Shown: one piece after another, positions 10,901 through 21,355 of the stretch | How positions within the stretch are numbered: the first letter of the stretch is position 1 | Layout: each line of letters opens with the position of its first letter | NCBI GenBank assembly: GCA_036971475.1 | Contig: JBAIZL010000002.1 | Span: 328,792,645-328,856,644 of the forward strand | DNA: 64,000 bases | From: Prosapia bicincta | Lineage: Eukaryota > Arthropoda > Insecta > Hemiptera > Cercopidae | Reading direction: 5' to 3' | Notes under the pieces: generated by a model | What the model saw: the letters and a program-made list of their open reading frames with translations, nothing else | Databases searched by the model: none | Told to the model about the DNA's origin: nothing | Translations under genes and position numbers: made by a program

Positions 10901-13680
10901 TGCACTGCTTCTTCTTCTGCCTACTCGGGACAGAAATAGCAAGCAGAGCACATATAGTACTTCCTTTGGTGCCAAGCGGTGTCCCTGGTGGCTAGGATAT
11001 CCTAATGCTAACGGATAACGAGAAATGCTATCTTACAATCGCATTGCTAGTGAGACTATGGTAGGAATGTCATGCACTGCTTCTTCTTCTGCCTACTCGG
11101 GACAGAAATAGCAAGCAGAGCACATATAGTACTTCCGTTGGTGCCAAGCGGTGTCCCTGGTGGCTAGGATATCCTAATGCTAAGGAATAACGAGAGTGCT
11201 ACCTTACAATCGCATTGCTAGTGAGACTATGGTAGGAATGTCATGCACTGCTTCTTCTTCTGCCTACTCGGGACAGAAATAGCAAGCAGAGCACATATAG
11301 TACTTCCGTTGGTGCCAAGCGGTGTCCCTGGTGGCTAGGATATCCTAATGCTAATGGATAACGAGAAATGCTATCTTACAAAAGCTTTGTTAGTGAGACT
11401 ATGGTAGGAATGTCATGCACTGCTTCTTCTTCTGCCTACTCGGGACAGAAATAGCAAGCAGAGCACATATAGTACTTCCGTTGGTGCCAAGCGGTGTCCC
11501 TGGTGGCTAGGATATCCTAATGCTAATGGATAACGAGAAATGCTATCTTACAAAAGCTTTGTTAGTGATACTATGGTAGGAATGTCATGCACTGCTTCTT
11601 CTTCTGCCTACTCGGGACAGAAATAGCAAGCAGAGCACATATAGTACTTCCGTTGGTGCCAAGCGGTGTCCCTGGTGGCTAGGATATCCTAATGCTAATG
11701 GATAACGAGAAATGCTATCTTACAAAAGATTTGTTAGTGAGACTATGGTAGGAATGTCATGCACTGCTTCTTCTTCTGCCTACTCGGGACAGAAATAGCA
11801 AGCAGAGCACATATAGTACTTCCGTTGGTGCCAAGCGGTGTCCCTGGTGGCTAGGATATCCTAATGCTAATGGATAACGAGAAATGCTATCTTACAAAAG
11901 CTTTGTTAGTGAGACTATGGTAGGAATGTCATGCACTGCTTCTTCTTCTGCCTACTCGGGACAGAAATAGCAAGCAGAGCACATATAGTACTTCCGTTGG
12001 TGCCAAGCGGTGTCCCTGGTGGCTAGGATATCCTAATGCTAAGGAATAACGAGAGTGCTACCTTACAATCGCATTGCTAGTGAGACTATGGTAGGAATGT
12101 CATGCACTGCTTCTTCTTCTGCCTACTCGGGACAGAAATAGCAAGCAGAGCACATATAGTACTTCCGTTGGTGCCAAGCGGTGTCCCTGGTGGCTAGGAT
12201 ATCCTAATGCTAATGGATAACGAGAAATGCTATCTTACAAAAGCTTTGTTAGTGAGACTATGGTAGGAATGTCATGCACTGCTTCTTCTTCTGCCTACTC
12301 GGGACAGAAATAGCAAGCAGAGCACATATAGTACTTCCTTTGGTGCCAAGCGGTGACCCTGGGTGCTAGGATATCCTAATGCTAAGGAATAACGAGAGTG
12401 CTACCTTACAATCGCATTGCTAGTGAGACTATGGTAGGAATGTCATGCACTGCTTCTTCTTCTGCCTACTCGGGACAGAAATAGCAAGCAGAGCACATAT
12501 AGTACTTCCTTTGGTGCCAAGCGGTGACCCTGGGTGCTAGGATATCCTAATGCTAAGGAATAACGAGTGTGCTACCTTACAATCGCATTGCTAGTGAGAC
12601 TATGGTAGGAATGTCTTGCACTGCTTCTTCTTCTGCCTACTCGGGACAGAAATAGCAAGCAGAGCACATATAGTACTTCTGTTGGTGCCAAGCGGTGTCC
12701 CTGGTGGCTAGGATATCCTAATGCTAAGGAATAACGAGAGTGCTACCTTACAATCGCATTGCTAGTGAGACTATGGTAGGAATGTCATGCACTGCTTCTT
12801 CTTCTGCCTACTCGGGACAGAAATAGCAAGCAGAGCACATATAGTACTTCTGTTGGTGCCAAGCGGTGTCCCTGGTGGCTAGGATATCCTAATGCTAAGG
12901 AATAACGAGAGTGCTACCTTACAATCGCATTGCTAGTGAGACTATGGTAGGAATGTCATGCACTGCTTCTTCTTCTGCCTACTCGGGACAGAAATAGCAA
13001 GCAGAGCACATATAGTACTTCTGTTGGTGCCAAGCGGTGTCCCTGGTGGCTAGGATATCCTAATGCTAAGGAATAACGAGAGTGCTACCTTACAATCGCA
13101 TTGCTAGTGAGACTATGGTAGGAATGTCATGCACTGCTTCTTCTTCTGCCTACTCGGGACAGAAATAGCAAGCAGAGCACATATAGTACTTCCGTTGGTG
13201 CCAAGCGGTGTTCCTGGGTGCTAGGATATCCTAATACTAAGGGATAAGGAGAGATGTTACCTTACAAATAACTCTTGAATGAGGCTATGGTAGGAATGTC
13301 TTTGAGCTTCTACCTCTTTTGACTACTCAAAACTGATATGGCATGGAAGTCCAATTTAATACTTTTTTGGTTCCAAGCGGCGACCCTGGGGCTAGGATAT
13401 CCTAATCCTAAGTAATATGGAGGGATATTAAGTTACAAATACCTTGTTAGTGACACTATGGGATGAATGTCATTCACGTCTACCTCTTCTGATTTCACGA
13501 AACTGAAATGGCATGGAAGTCCAATTTAGTACTTCCGTTGTTGACAGGCTGTGGCAATGGTGGCTAGGATATTCTAATGCTAAGGGATAACGAGGGATGT
13601 TACCTTACAAATACCTTGATAGTGAGGTTGTGGTATGAATGTCATGCATTTCTTCCTCGTCTGCCAACTCGAGATCTAAT
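4955..13680. repeat. 171/172-bp satellite array, about 50 monomers
   Basis: Tracking the conserved TATCCTAATG in each unit gives steps of 171 or 172 bp from about 6199 to 13056. Each monomer carries the perfect palindrome AGGATATCCT. Two classes differ in the head (AAGGAATAACGAGAGTGC against AATGGATAACGAGAAATGC, the second one base longer) and the tail (CAATCGCATTGCTAG against CAAAAGCTTTGTTAG). Monomers at both edges (4955-6180 and 13227-13680) are much more divergent and contain indels, for example a 127-bp step near 5384-5511. The homogeneous core is what unequal exchange predicts. Diagnostic variants recur at 7-, 8- and 15-monomer spacing. The unit length is close to a nucleosome repeat and a centromeric or heterochromatic role is possible, but this is inference. 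Confidence 0.97.
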
Positions 13681-14321
13681 CGCTGAGGCTGCACGCGAGT
13701 ATTAGTAGTACGTAAATTTAATTTTCATGGAAGATGTTTTTATGATATACTGTACTTTAATTACTTTTAATTTCATAACAATTTTTAAATAAATTTAATG
13801 TTTGTTAAAGATTTTTGATTCTTATTGTCGGTAACTCATAGCTACAGAGGATGCCAGTATTGGATTTTACGGTGCACGAACGAGGGGAACTTTGTGCAGC
13901 CGCAGTTCCCTTACACCCTTACACGACAAAGCAGGTACATTGCTTTTAGCCGTGACTTTGTGACGGGTATTTAGTATCGATAATCGAATTGAGCCGGTGT
14001 CAGAGGGCTTTCATTCAATTGTCGCCCCTTGATCGGGGAAAGACCGGCCTAATTGCGTTACAGACTAAAGTGTCGGTCCGTGAGCGGTAACAAGGCACAA
14101 AGTGTTCACAGGAAACTAAACGTAATGAAGTTAGGTCTTCCTACAAAACTGGCCTACGTATAATAATCGCGCAGAGGTCGTGAAGCATTTCTGCAAATTT
14201 AATCGATAATCTGTTCGTTTGTAAAATGTTGGCTGAAACAACGCAACCGTTCCATGTTTCGGGTATACATGTAGTGTCTAATTGTGGGATGTACGTAAGA
14301 GAGAGGGTATTTGCGTGCTTG
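13681..14321. other. No gene recognised
   Basis: Single-copy-looking sequence between the satellite and a GT microsatellite. The part from about 13850 to 14110 is richer in GC than its surroundings. No open frame with family resemblance was found. Confidence 0.4.
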
Positions 14322-14330
14322 CGTGCGTGT

Positions 14331-14398
<68 letters not shown>

Positions 14399-14400
14399 CT
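14322..14400. repeat. (GT)n microsatellite
   Basis: Nearly pure GT dinucleotides with a short GCGCGC interruption near 14383. It produces long but meaningless open frames on both strands. Confidence 0.97.
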
Positions 14401-14814
14401 GTATGTTTGTGAGTGTATAAAACTCCAGAGAATGAATTGAAAATATAAAGGAAATAGGTTCTGCGTGGAAACAAGAAAATAGCCAGCTTTTAGAGACGAT
14501 CAAGGGTTTACGTGGGATTGGGGTTAAAAAAAAAAAACTAACAAAATTTAAATGCAGCAAAATAGTTCTAGTAGTGGTCGCTAAAGTAAGGATCTACGTA
14601 GAATGGTAACCGAACTTAAAGAATATATTATCATATGTAAAGAGCTCACAATAGAAAATAATTTATGCCATTAAATAGACTTGGTGAGAGCAACTGGTAG
14701 TTACCGTGAGTTATCCTCCTTCGTTGGTATTGGGTTGGTAAAGGTGTATAGTGGGTTAGGGCATGCACGAAAACTCACAGATTTACACGTAACAATTCAG
14801 CATCCAGCACATAC

Positions 14815-14820
14815 TTTAAT
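14815..14820 (-). terminator. Possible ATTAAA poly(A) signal
   Basis: On the minus strand ATTAAA lies about 120 nt downstream of the stop codon of the two-exon candidate gene. The motif is common by chance in AT-rich DNA, so support comes only from position. Confidence 0.3.
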
Positions 14821-14940
14821 CACATTTAAATAACAACTCTCATATGTTTAAAAGTGTGTTGTAATGCATCCAGTGATTAAAGTAAATATGTAATTAATAT
14901 AAACATGTAAATGTAGCACATCCATGTAGCCGCGGGGCTT

Positions 14941-16908
14941 TTACTTTCCGTCCCTCTTCTTGTAATTGCCTCTCCTCTTCTTGCACACCTTTACTTTCTT
15001 TTCCTCCTTCCTTTCCTCAGGCGGCTTGCAATGAGCGTCGGAGGATTTCTTGTTCTTCCTGCACTGCACTTCCTTCACCACTCTATCTTTGCCGCAGTAT
15101 TCGGAAGGCGATCTGTGCTGAGCTCTTGTCACAGATACTATCGGTGTCCGAAGTGTCCTCATTACTGTGTACAACAGTTTTTGTAATGTCTAAAACAGAA
15201 AATATGTGGGCTTAGATAGTGTTATCTTTTGCTACTGATTGAATAATGGGGTTTGTCGTTTGGTGTTATTAATAGCTAAATTTATTTAAGATTTAAGAAA
15301 TACATGTTAGGTCAGACAGGGAGTTCGATAATTTGTTGTATCGTTTTAGATCTTCATACATTTAGAACACTGCATGTAGTTAACAGAGTGGTCGGGTCTA
15401 TTGGCTCAGATTTGCAACTACTATTCTTAGACTATTCGGATATTCTCTTCATGCCTTGTAAGGATTTTTTCAGTTTTAGTTCGCTAGTATGTCACTTTGT
15501 CACTTGCTACAGCTATGCAATAGTGAACTAACCACTTGGGATAGTTTCCACTTGTATTTTTGTGTAAATGCCAGGGTATCGGATATTTATTGTGTTCTTC
15601 AATAGAGCTTTTAATGTTTACAAAAATTGATACATCTGGGTTTAGTGTACTTTTGAAATCCTGTGCAAAGGAATCCGGACAGATTTAATTTCACGAAGCT
15701 TTACAGTTTAATGCAACTGCTGGAGTAGCTGTTTGCTCTTTTATTTATCGTTCAAAACTGAAGCATCTTACAACGTTTGTTTGTGTTGTTGTACAGTTTG
15801 TTTCCAAGGCAATTTACGGGAGGAATACTAAGAGATTAACCCAAAGGAGGAAGTGGTATCGAATTGTAGCCTGTAAATAGTTGTTCTTTATACCACAGAG
15901 ACATATAGTATGTAGCAAGACGCTTTCTATGACCCTTGATGTTGATGTATGTAGTGTATAGCAAGACGCTTTCTATGACCCTTGAGGTTGATGTATAGTG
16001 TATAGCAGGACGCTTTCTATGACCCTTGAGGTTGAAGTATAGTGTATAGCAAGACGCTTTCTATGACCCTTGAGGTTGATGTATAGTGTGTAGCAGGACG
16101 CTTTTTATGAGCCCTGATTTTGCGGCATATAGTGTATAGCAGGACGCTTTCTATGACCCTTGAGGTTGAAGTATAGTGTATAGCAAGACGCTTTCTATGA
16201 CCCTTGATGTTGATGTATAGTGTGTAGCAAGACGCTTTTTATGAGCTCTGATTTTGCGGCATATAGTGTATAGCAGGACGCTTTCTATAGGTTCTGATGA
16301 TGAGGCATATAGTGTGTAGAAAGACGCTATCTATGACCCTTGATGTTGATGTATGTAGTGTATAGCAAGACGCTTTCTATGATCCTTGATGTTGATGTAT
16401 AGTGTGTAGCAAGACGTTTAAGCCGTGATGTTGATTCATAGGTTGTGTAATAAGATGCTGATGTTGATGTATGTCTATGCACTATATACAATAGGGGCGA
16501 GAGGAAGAGTAGAAACCTGTGGTAATACATTTTGGGTGTTTGGCCTATACAACAGCAATTCTACGGCCATAATTTAAAATTGAAGTGGTGTGATAATGTT
16601 AAATTGAAATCCGAAATGACAGAAATAATTGTATTATTAAAGATCAAGGTAACTAAATTTGTCGTCAATATTCCTCTGTATGTGTCGAAATCTTAAAACA
16701 TTATACCCTTTATATGCGAACATTCTTCTGACGAAATAACCGTCAGTTTATTTCTCTAAACCTTTATAGTGATAATAGTGTATAAGGTTTCTTAATAAAG
16801 GATTTTTAATAATCTTTTAAGAATCTTTAATTTGTAAACCTTAGTGAAAAGTTTAACTGGTGGTTAAATAAGAAACAAATTAATGCAAAAAAAAAAACTT
16901 ACAGCCAT
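14941..16908 (-). CDS. Candidate two-exon small basic protein (84 aa), function unknown
   Basis: Exon 1 supplies ATG GCT at 16908-16903, preceded by CACAAC (A at -3) and followed directly by the donor GTAAGT (16902-16897). Exon 2 starts at 15189 after a pyrimidine-rich TTTTCTGTTTTAG acceptor and runs to a TAA at 14943-14941. The join is in phase 0 and the intron is 1,713 bp. The first 28 residues have several R/K and no D/E, as in a mitochondrial presequence. The middle carries four cysteines (residues 34, 45, 56, 71; spacing 11, 11, 15). The last third is very lysine/arginine-rich. A possible ATTAAA poly(A) signal lies about 120 nt past the stop. I do not recognise the family. Matching splice signals in frame, a good start context and low repeat content make this the best host-gene candidate in the window, but transcript evidence is lacking. 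Confidence 0.5.
15905..16480. repeat. 44-46-bp minisatellite within the candidate intron
   Basis: About 12-13 copies of a unit containing AGCAAGACGCTTTCTATGAC followed by CCTTGAGGTTGATGTATAGTG. Steps of 44 and 46 bp were counted between the first six copies. Some units carry a variant half (TTTTTATGAGCCCTGATTTTGC). It lies wholly inside the predicted 1,713-bp intron. Confidence 0.95.
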
Positions 16909-16929
16909 GTTGTGTGTAGTCGACTTGGA

Positions 16930-17639
16930 ATTTAGCTCAGAACGAAGAGTAAAATTTAACGATTAGGAGGGTGTACTCGTGTGTTATTTCCATGGTTACC
17001 TCAAGCAATTGTGGGTATTGTTGGGAAAATCTGTCTCGTTTTGCTGATCACTGCAATAGATTGGGCGATGTCCAAGTAGATAACTTACAATGTTGCCTAG
17101 ACGCTTAAGAAACTTTAGTAATGCTTTAAGTAGAATCTAATCTAGCTATTTGTTCTCAGGTAAGTTACGCTGAATGTTGGATCTTGTCACGTTTTCCTGC
17201 TTAGCTTAGCGTAAGTAATAACATGAACTTAATTGTAATAGCCCCACTATTATTTAACAATTAATAATAACAATATTGTATCTACAGTGAATTTTTGATT
17301 TCCAGATTGTTAAAAATTATATTTTTCATTCTTTGAATGTGAAAAAAATGTTTCTACTTTGGTTTTATAATATAATCTGTTGGTTAGCTAACGCATCCCA
17401 CCTTTATGTGTTCATTATTCGCTAAGGCATATTTATACAGTACTACACCTCTAGACAGTAATTAATATACGAGTATTAGTAAAATACAATCGGCGTTTAG
17501 AACACATTAGATAAAGTCTGAATATCTTAATTTAAAGAGAAAAGTGTAGGCCGACAAGATACATGGCCTTGCACGACTTAGCTATTGATTTGCATTTTGT
17601 GTCTGAGACTTCTCACTTATGGGTCTAGCCCACATAATT
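16930..17639. other. Upstream region of the candidate gene; no other gene seen
   Basis: On the minus strand this would hold the promoter and 5' UTR of the 84-residue gene. A CCCAATC (CCAAT-type) box lies about 155 bp upstream of the ATG near 17062. A short upstream frame of 18 codons begins about 80 bp upstream and ends before the predicted start. No clear TATA box was seen. Confidence 0.35.
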
Positions 17640-18300
17640 ATCATTACCGTAACCCGTATCGCCGGTCCCCTTAGACTCTACTTTACGAAATCCTCTTGGG
17701 TTCCCTTTGGCATCGCTCTAAGGCTTTCCCATTACCGTAACCCGTATCGCCGGTCCCCTTAGACTCTACTTTACGAAATCCTCTTGGGTTCCCTTTGGCA
17801 TCGCTCTAAGGCTTTCCCATTGTACTCTCGTGGGCTCCATTACGCTCTCCTATTGTGCTACCATCTTATGCGACTTTTTAAGCTCTTCTCTTGGACTCTC
17901 TTTGGAATTCCTTTAAAGATCTCCCCTTAAACCCCTCTTTTGGACTACCATTGAGGCATCTTAGGAGTTCCTCTTATACCCTCCTATTGGGTATCATTTT
18001 GAGCTACACCCTTAGGATCTTCCTTTGGACTCCCCTCTTATGCTACCCCTTAGGATCTTCTCTTGGGCTTGGAACCCTTTTTAAGCTCCCCCCTTATACT
18101 CCTCTTTTGGGCTACACTTAGGTCTCTCATGATTTCCGCTTATGCTCTCTCAATTGGTTTCCCTTTGAGCTACGCCCTTAGGATATCCCCTTATGATTTC
18201 CGCTTATGCTCTCTCAATTGGTTTCCCTTTGAGCTACGCCCATAGGATATCCCCTTGAGCTCCTCTCTTATGCTACCTTTTAGACTCTCCTCTTTGACTC
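17640..18300. repeat. Pyrimidine-rich degenerate minisatellite
   Basis: An 88-bp unit beginning ATTACCGTAACCCGTATCGC occurs twice almost unchanged (from 17643 and 17731). It is followed by shorter degenerate units built on CTCTTATGCT and CTTAGGATCTTC. Near the right end a 64-bp unit containing ATGATTTCCGCTTATGCTC is duplicated (18129 and 18193). One strand is strongly C/T-biased throughout. Confidence 0.85.
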
Positions 18301-18925
18301 TTCCTAGGTTTTTTCTTCCCCTCTCGGTACTTATGTTTACGAAACAAACACCTGATTCCGTTATATCGACAGAGTTGAAGTGAATGATAGACTATATGTA
18401 AGTTACACGTTCGAGCCCAGACGACTTGGAGAGTTTCTCTTGAAATCGCGTTTCTGAAAGCGACGCAAACTTTGTTAGTGTCAACATTTTCCACCTCCGA
18501 ATATCGAAACTGGCCCGTCTTTGTATGTTTAGGATTGGGCGAGCGCGAGAATGACGGGCGGTTCGGTTTAATGTTTTTACACGACCCTCGGGTCTGACAG
18601 ACAGCGCGCTCTATATAGCACACCAACAACAAAGCGTACCGCCACCGCTGAGTCACTGCGTGCCGGCTGCGATCCTTTTTGGAATTTTTTAATCGCCTTG
18701 GAAATGTGTTCACACTTTGCGAAACTTGTAATTGGCTGTTGCTGAGCGTTCTCATACTTTCATGACATCGCGAGAGGAACGCGTCGTATTCTAAACTCTG
18801 TCAAATGCCTAGTTTTAGAATACACGATTGTGGAGTCAATTCCGTGTCTGGGTAGGCTACCCACCCTTCTACCGGTTAGTGGTAGAGTGGTTATAAAGAC
18901 TTATTTGTAATGTTGGTCATTGGAC
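18301..18925. other. GC-richer island, no gene family recognised
   Basis: From about 18540 to 18680 the sequence is CpG-rich compared with its surroundings and contains CTCTATATAGC near 18610. A 160-residue minus-strand open frame covers part of the block, but it overlaps the adjoining minisatellite, has no family resemblance, and was not accepted as a gene. Confidence 0.3.
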
Positions 18926-19302
18926 TACGTGGGTTTTCCGACCGTGGTATTTGCGATCCTATTGTTTGAACACCTGCTGCTGTGGCGTTTCCGACCGATC
19001 GGGTTCGAGACGTGGGATTTCCGATCTGTCACCACTCTTCCTATTTAAAATCCTACTAACATAAACAATTCGCAGGTTTGTGGTTTTTCCCATTATATGG
19101 GGGTTAATAAAGGAACATCCCCACCACCTGAACATTCATATGGTTATTTGACAATACATTCAGTCGGATCTGAAAGTTCGAGGCGTGCACAAGTTGTAGG
19201 CTGAATTGAGTAAGTTTACAGCGTTTTAAAGTGTACGTTTACCGACTGTAGGATCGGACAGGCTTAAGAAGTTGATAGTTGACTTATATCGCGAGAAGCA
19301 AA

Positions 19303-20555
19303 ATGGAAATTATCACTACAACCAAAGGGAAACCGTGTCTTGTATAGGATGGTTATCGCTATCGAGTACACAAAAAAACTGAAAAGTATACTAATTGGTA
19401 GGACTAATTCGTCAAAAACGAAAAGAGTAAGTGCCACGGGCGTATAAAAATTGCAAATGATGCAATCATTTCTGAACAGCATCATTCCTGCGTACCAGAC
19501 GAAGCAGGTGCACAGGTACAAATACGTCGGCATAACTGTAGGAAAAGAGTCCGTGAAGAAAAGACAGTGCCGGTTTGTAATACTTTTAAAGAAGAGTTTC
19601 AAGATATAGGTTTCAAGAATAAAGGTTTAGATTTTGTTGCAAATATGCCAAATTATGAAAGTGCAAAGACTTCCTTGTGCAAAGCAAGGAGAGAAGTTTT
19701 AGAGACGACCCAGAACCCTGGCTCTAGTACAGAGATTTACCTCAGTGACGAAATTTTACAACTAAGTGATAGCAGTAGTTTTTTTGAAAATTGACGATGG
19801 TGATGTTCCTGGCAAAAGAATCCTTGTGTTTGGATATAGAGAAGCGGAGAAACTCCTGTGTGAAAATGACACAATTTTTATGGATGGGACATTTGATAGT
19901 TGCACGATTAGACTTTGAAATGGCTGCAATTAAAGCTATGGAGAATGTGTTTCTTAATACAGTTCTGTCCGGTTGCAATTTTCACTTCAACCAATGTTTG
20001 TGGAGAAAGATCCAACAGCTAGGCATTGTGGAGGATTACAAAAACAAAGATGGAGTCCGATTCTTTTGCCGAATGTGCGCTGCATTGGTACATCTTCCAA
20101 TCAGCAGCGTTGATGACGCATGGTTGTTAATAATGAAAGAAATGCCGAACGACGAAAAAATGTCTCAATTTGCAGATTATATGGTTGATCAATGGTTGAG
20201 TAGTCCTAATATACCCATTGAAATGTGGAATATGTTTAACCAGCGGCATAGGACCACAAACGCTGTCGAAGATTGGCATAGAAAACTCAACACATCAATA
20301 AATCAAAAGAAACCAAACGTGTACTTCCTAATAAACAAATTAAAACTGGAAGCAGTAAATGCTAAATTCGAAGTTAGGAAAAAATCAATAGGCCTACCTT
20401 TGAAAAAGAGAAAACAAATCTACATAACATTAGACAAAAGAATAACAAACATTATGGGAGCTTATAGCGACTCGGGAGATTTAAAAAAAATGTTTACAAT
20501 CTCTGGCTTATTTACAAAAAATGGATTAGAGAATTCATATACCTGTATACTATAA
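19303..20555 (+). pseudogene. FLYWCH-MULE transposase, internally deleted and frameshifted
   Basis: The transposase would cut and join the transposon ends. A FLYWCH-type zinc finger is visible from about 19303 (KGKPCLV, stop, DGYRYRVHKKTEKYTNW, then CHGRIKI and an HHSC pair), with two stops and a frameshift. The next block runs 19567-19794. A +1 shift leads into DVPGKRILVFGYREAEKLL and FMDGTF, with the first catalytic D at 19883. Only 25 nt later the frame changes to DFEMAAIKAMENVF, with the second D at 19911, where relatives have roughly 60-90 residues in between, so an internal deletion is clear. GCNFHFNQCLWRKI and the RTTNAVEDWHRKLN block follow, with the likely catalytic E at 20268. The C-terminal 200 residues are otherwise open, which suggests fairly recent decay. 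Confidence 0.88.
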
Positions 20556-20609
20556 ACTTGCTAAATTTGCCGTTTCAGCTGCTACCTGCTAATTTTTGAA
20601 TTCGTAAAC

Positions 20610-20715
20610 TATTTGATTGAGTCGATACTCGAGTATCGTAGTATAAGAATCGAGTCGACTCGATACTCTGTTGACTCGATACCTTTCGAGTAAAATACTC
20701 GACTCGTCACATCAC
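20610..20715. repeat. Palindromic ACTCGATAC-rich block inside the MULE
   Basis: Between the transposase stop and the right subterminal repeats lie the perfect palindromes GATACTCGAGTATC and GAGTCGACTC, together with further copies of ACTCGATAC in both orientations. It may be part of the transposon end or a separate small insertion. Confidence 0.7.
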
Positions 20716-20879
20716 TATAGTGGAGTAGTGAATTGAATGGTAGGAAACCCCACGTGGTTTTGTCAGTGGTCGGAACCCCCACGGATGAAATTTTTGTGAC
20801 CAGAAATACCACGCCTGTGTCTGTGATCGGAAGTCCCACGGTCGGAAAGTCCACGCCACCGGTCATTGTGAAGTCTCTC

Positions 20880-21350
20880 TTAAGGGTAGAATGTTTAGCG
20901 GTACAAAGATCTATCTAAACACAGTCGTGTACTAACAATATTTTTCTGGAAAGAAACATGTCCTTTTTGTTCCGAATAGACTAGTGTTGCTGCCTAGCAT
21001 GTTGAACTGCAATTCCGCCATATATTTCTGTTTATAAAATAATAATATAATTTTCCATCATGTATAGATTCTAATTTTGTAATGCATCAAATCCTATAAT
21101 TCACTATCATAGCTTTAATATCTTCTGCAATTAACGTCATTGATTCCACAGTAATTTGTAATTACTTTAAAAATTTTTTATATAATTAATTATTTAATTT
21201 TGTTTTGCTGCAACTAAGACGAGTCCTATCTAGCAGATTGGTTTCTGAGAGCAGTTGAAATTTCAGGCTTGTTCCAGTAAACGACACTGACTTGGTATTC
21301 TAGTACACCTGATGATGTTAATGTTGCTTTGGAAACAGGCCCATAGGCTT
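20880..21350. other. AT-rich spacer, nothing recognised
   Basis: No family-like open frame, tandem repeat or element end was found between the MULE and the Jockey-like fragment. Confidence 0.45.
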
Positions 21351-21355
21351 AGCGT

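Larger units (their letters stand above)
18928..20854. mobile_element. FLYWCH/MULE (Mutator-superfamily) DNA transposon, defective
   Basis: The two ends carry an inverted 20-bp block that matches at 18 of 20 positions (CGTGG..TTTCCGACCGTGG at 18928-18947 and its inverse near 20837-20856). Inside each end the motif YGTGGNNTTTCCGAYC recurs about five times, always pointing inward: left near 18928, 18943, 18981, 19011 and 19079; right, inverted, near 20740, 20769, 20799, 20825 and 20838. Between them lie remnants of a FLYWCH zinc finger and a MULE transposase. Such subterminal repeats are commonly transposase-binding sites. The outermost terminal bases and the 8-9-bp target duplication expected for MULEs could not be fixed by eye. 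Confidence 0.8.

Noticed and set aside
6400..13200. CENP-B-box-like sequence in the 171-bp monomer (CTTCCGTTGGTGCCAAGCGG)
   Set aside because: The halves look similar to the box, but the spacing between CGTTGG and CGG is about four bases too long and the essential TTCG is interrupted. Called coincidence unless binding is shown.
14141..14560. Histidine/threonine-rich and cysteine/valine-rich frames across the GT run
   Set aside because: They are translations of a dinucleotide repeat on both strands.
18273..18755. 160-codon minus-strand open frame
   Set aside because: No domain, no splice support, and its C-terminal end lies in the pyrimidine-rich minisatellite. The GC-richer composition explains the lack of stops.
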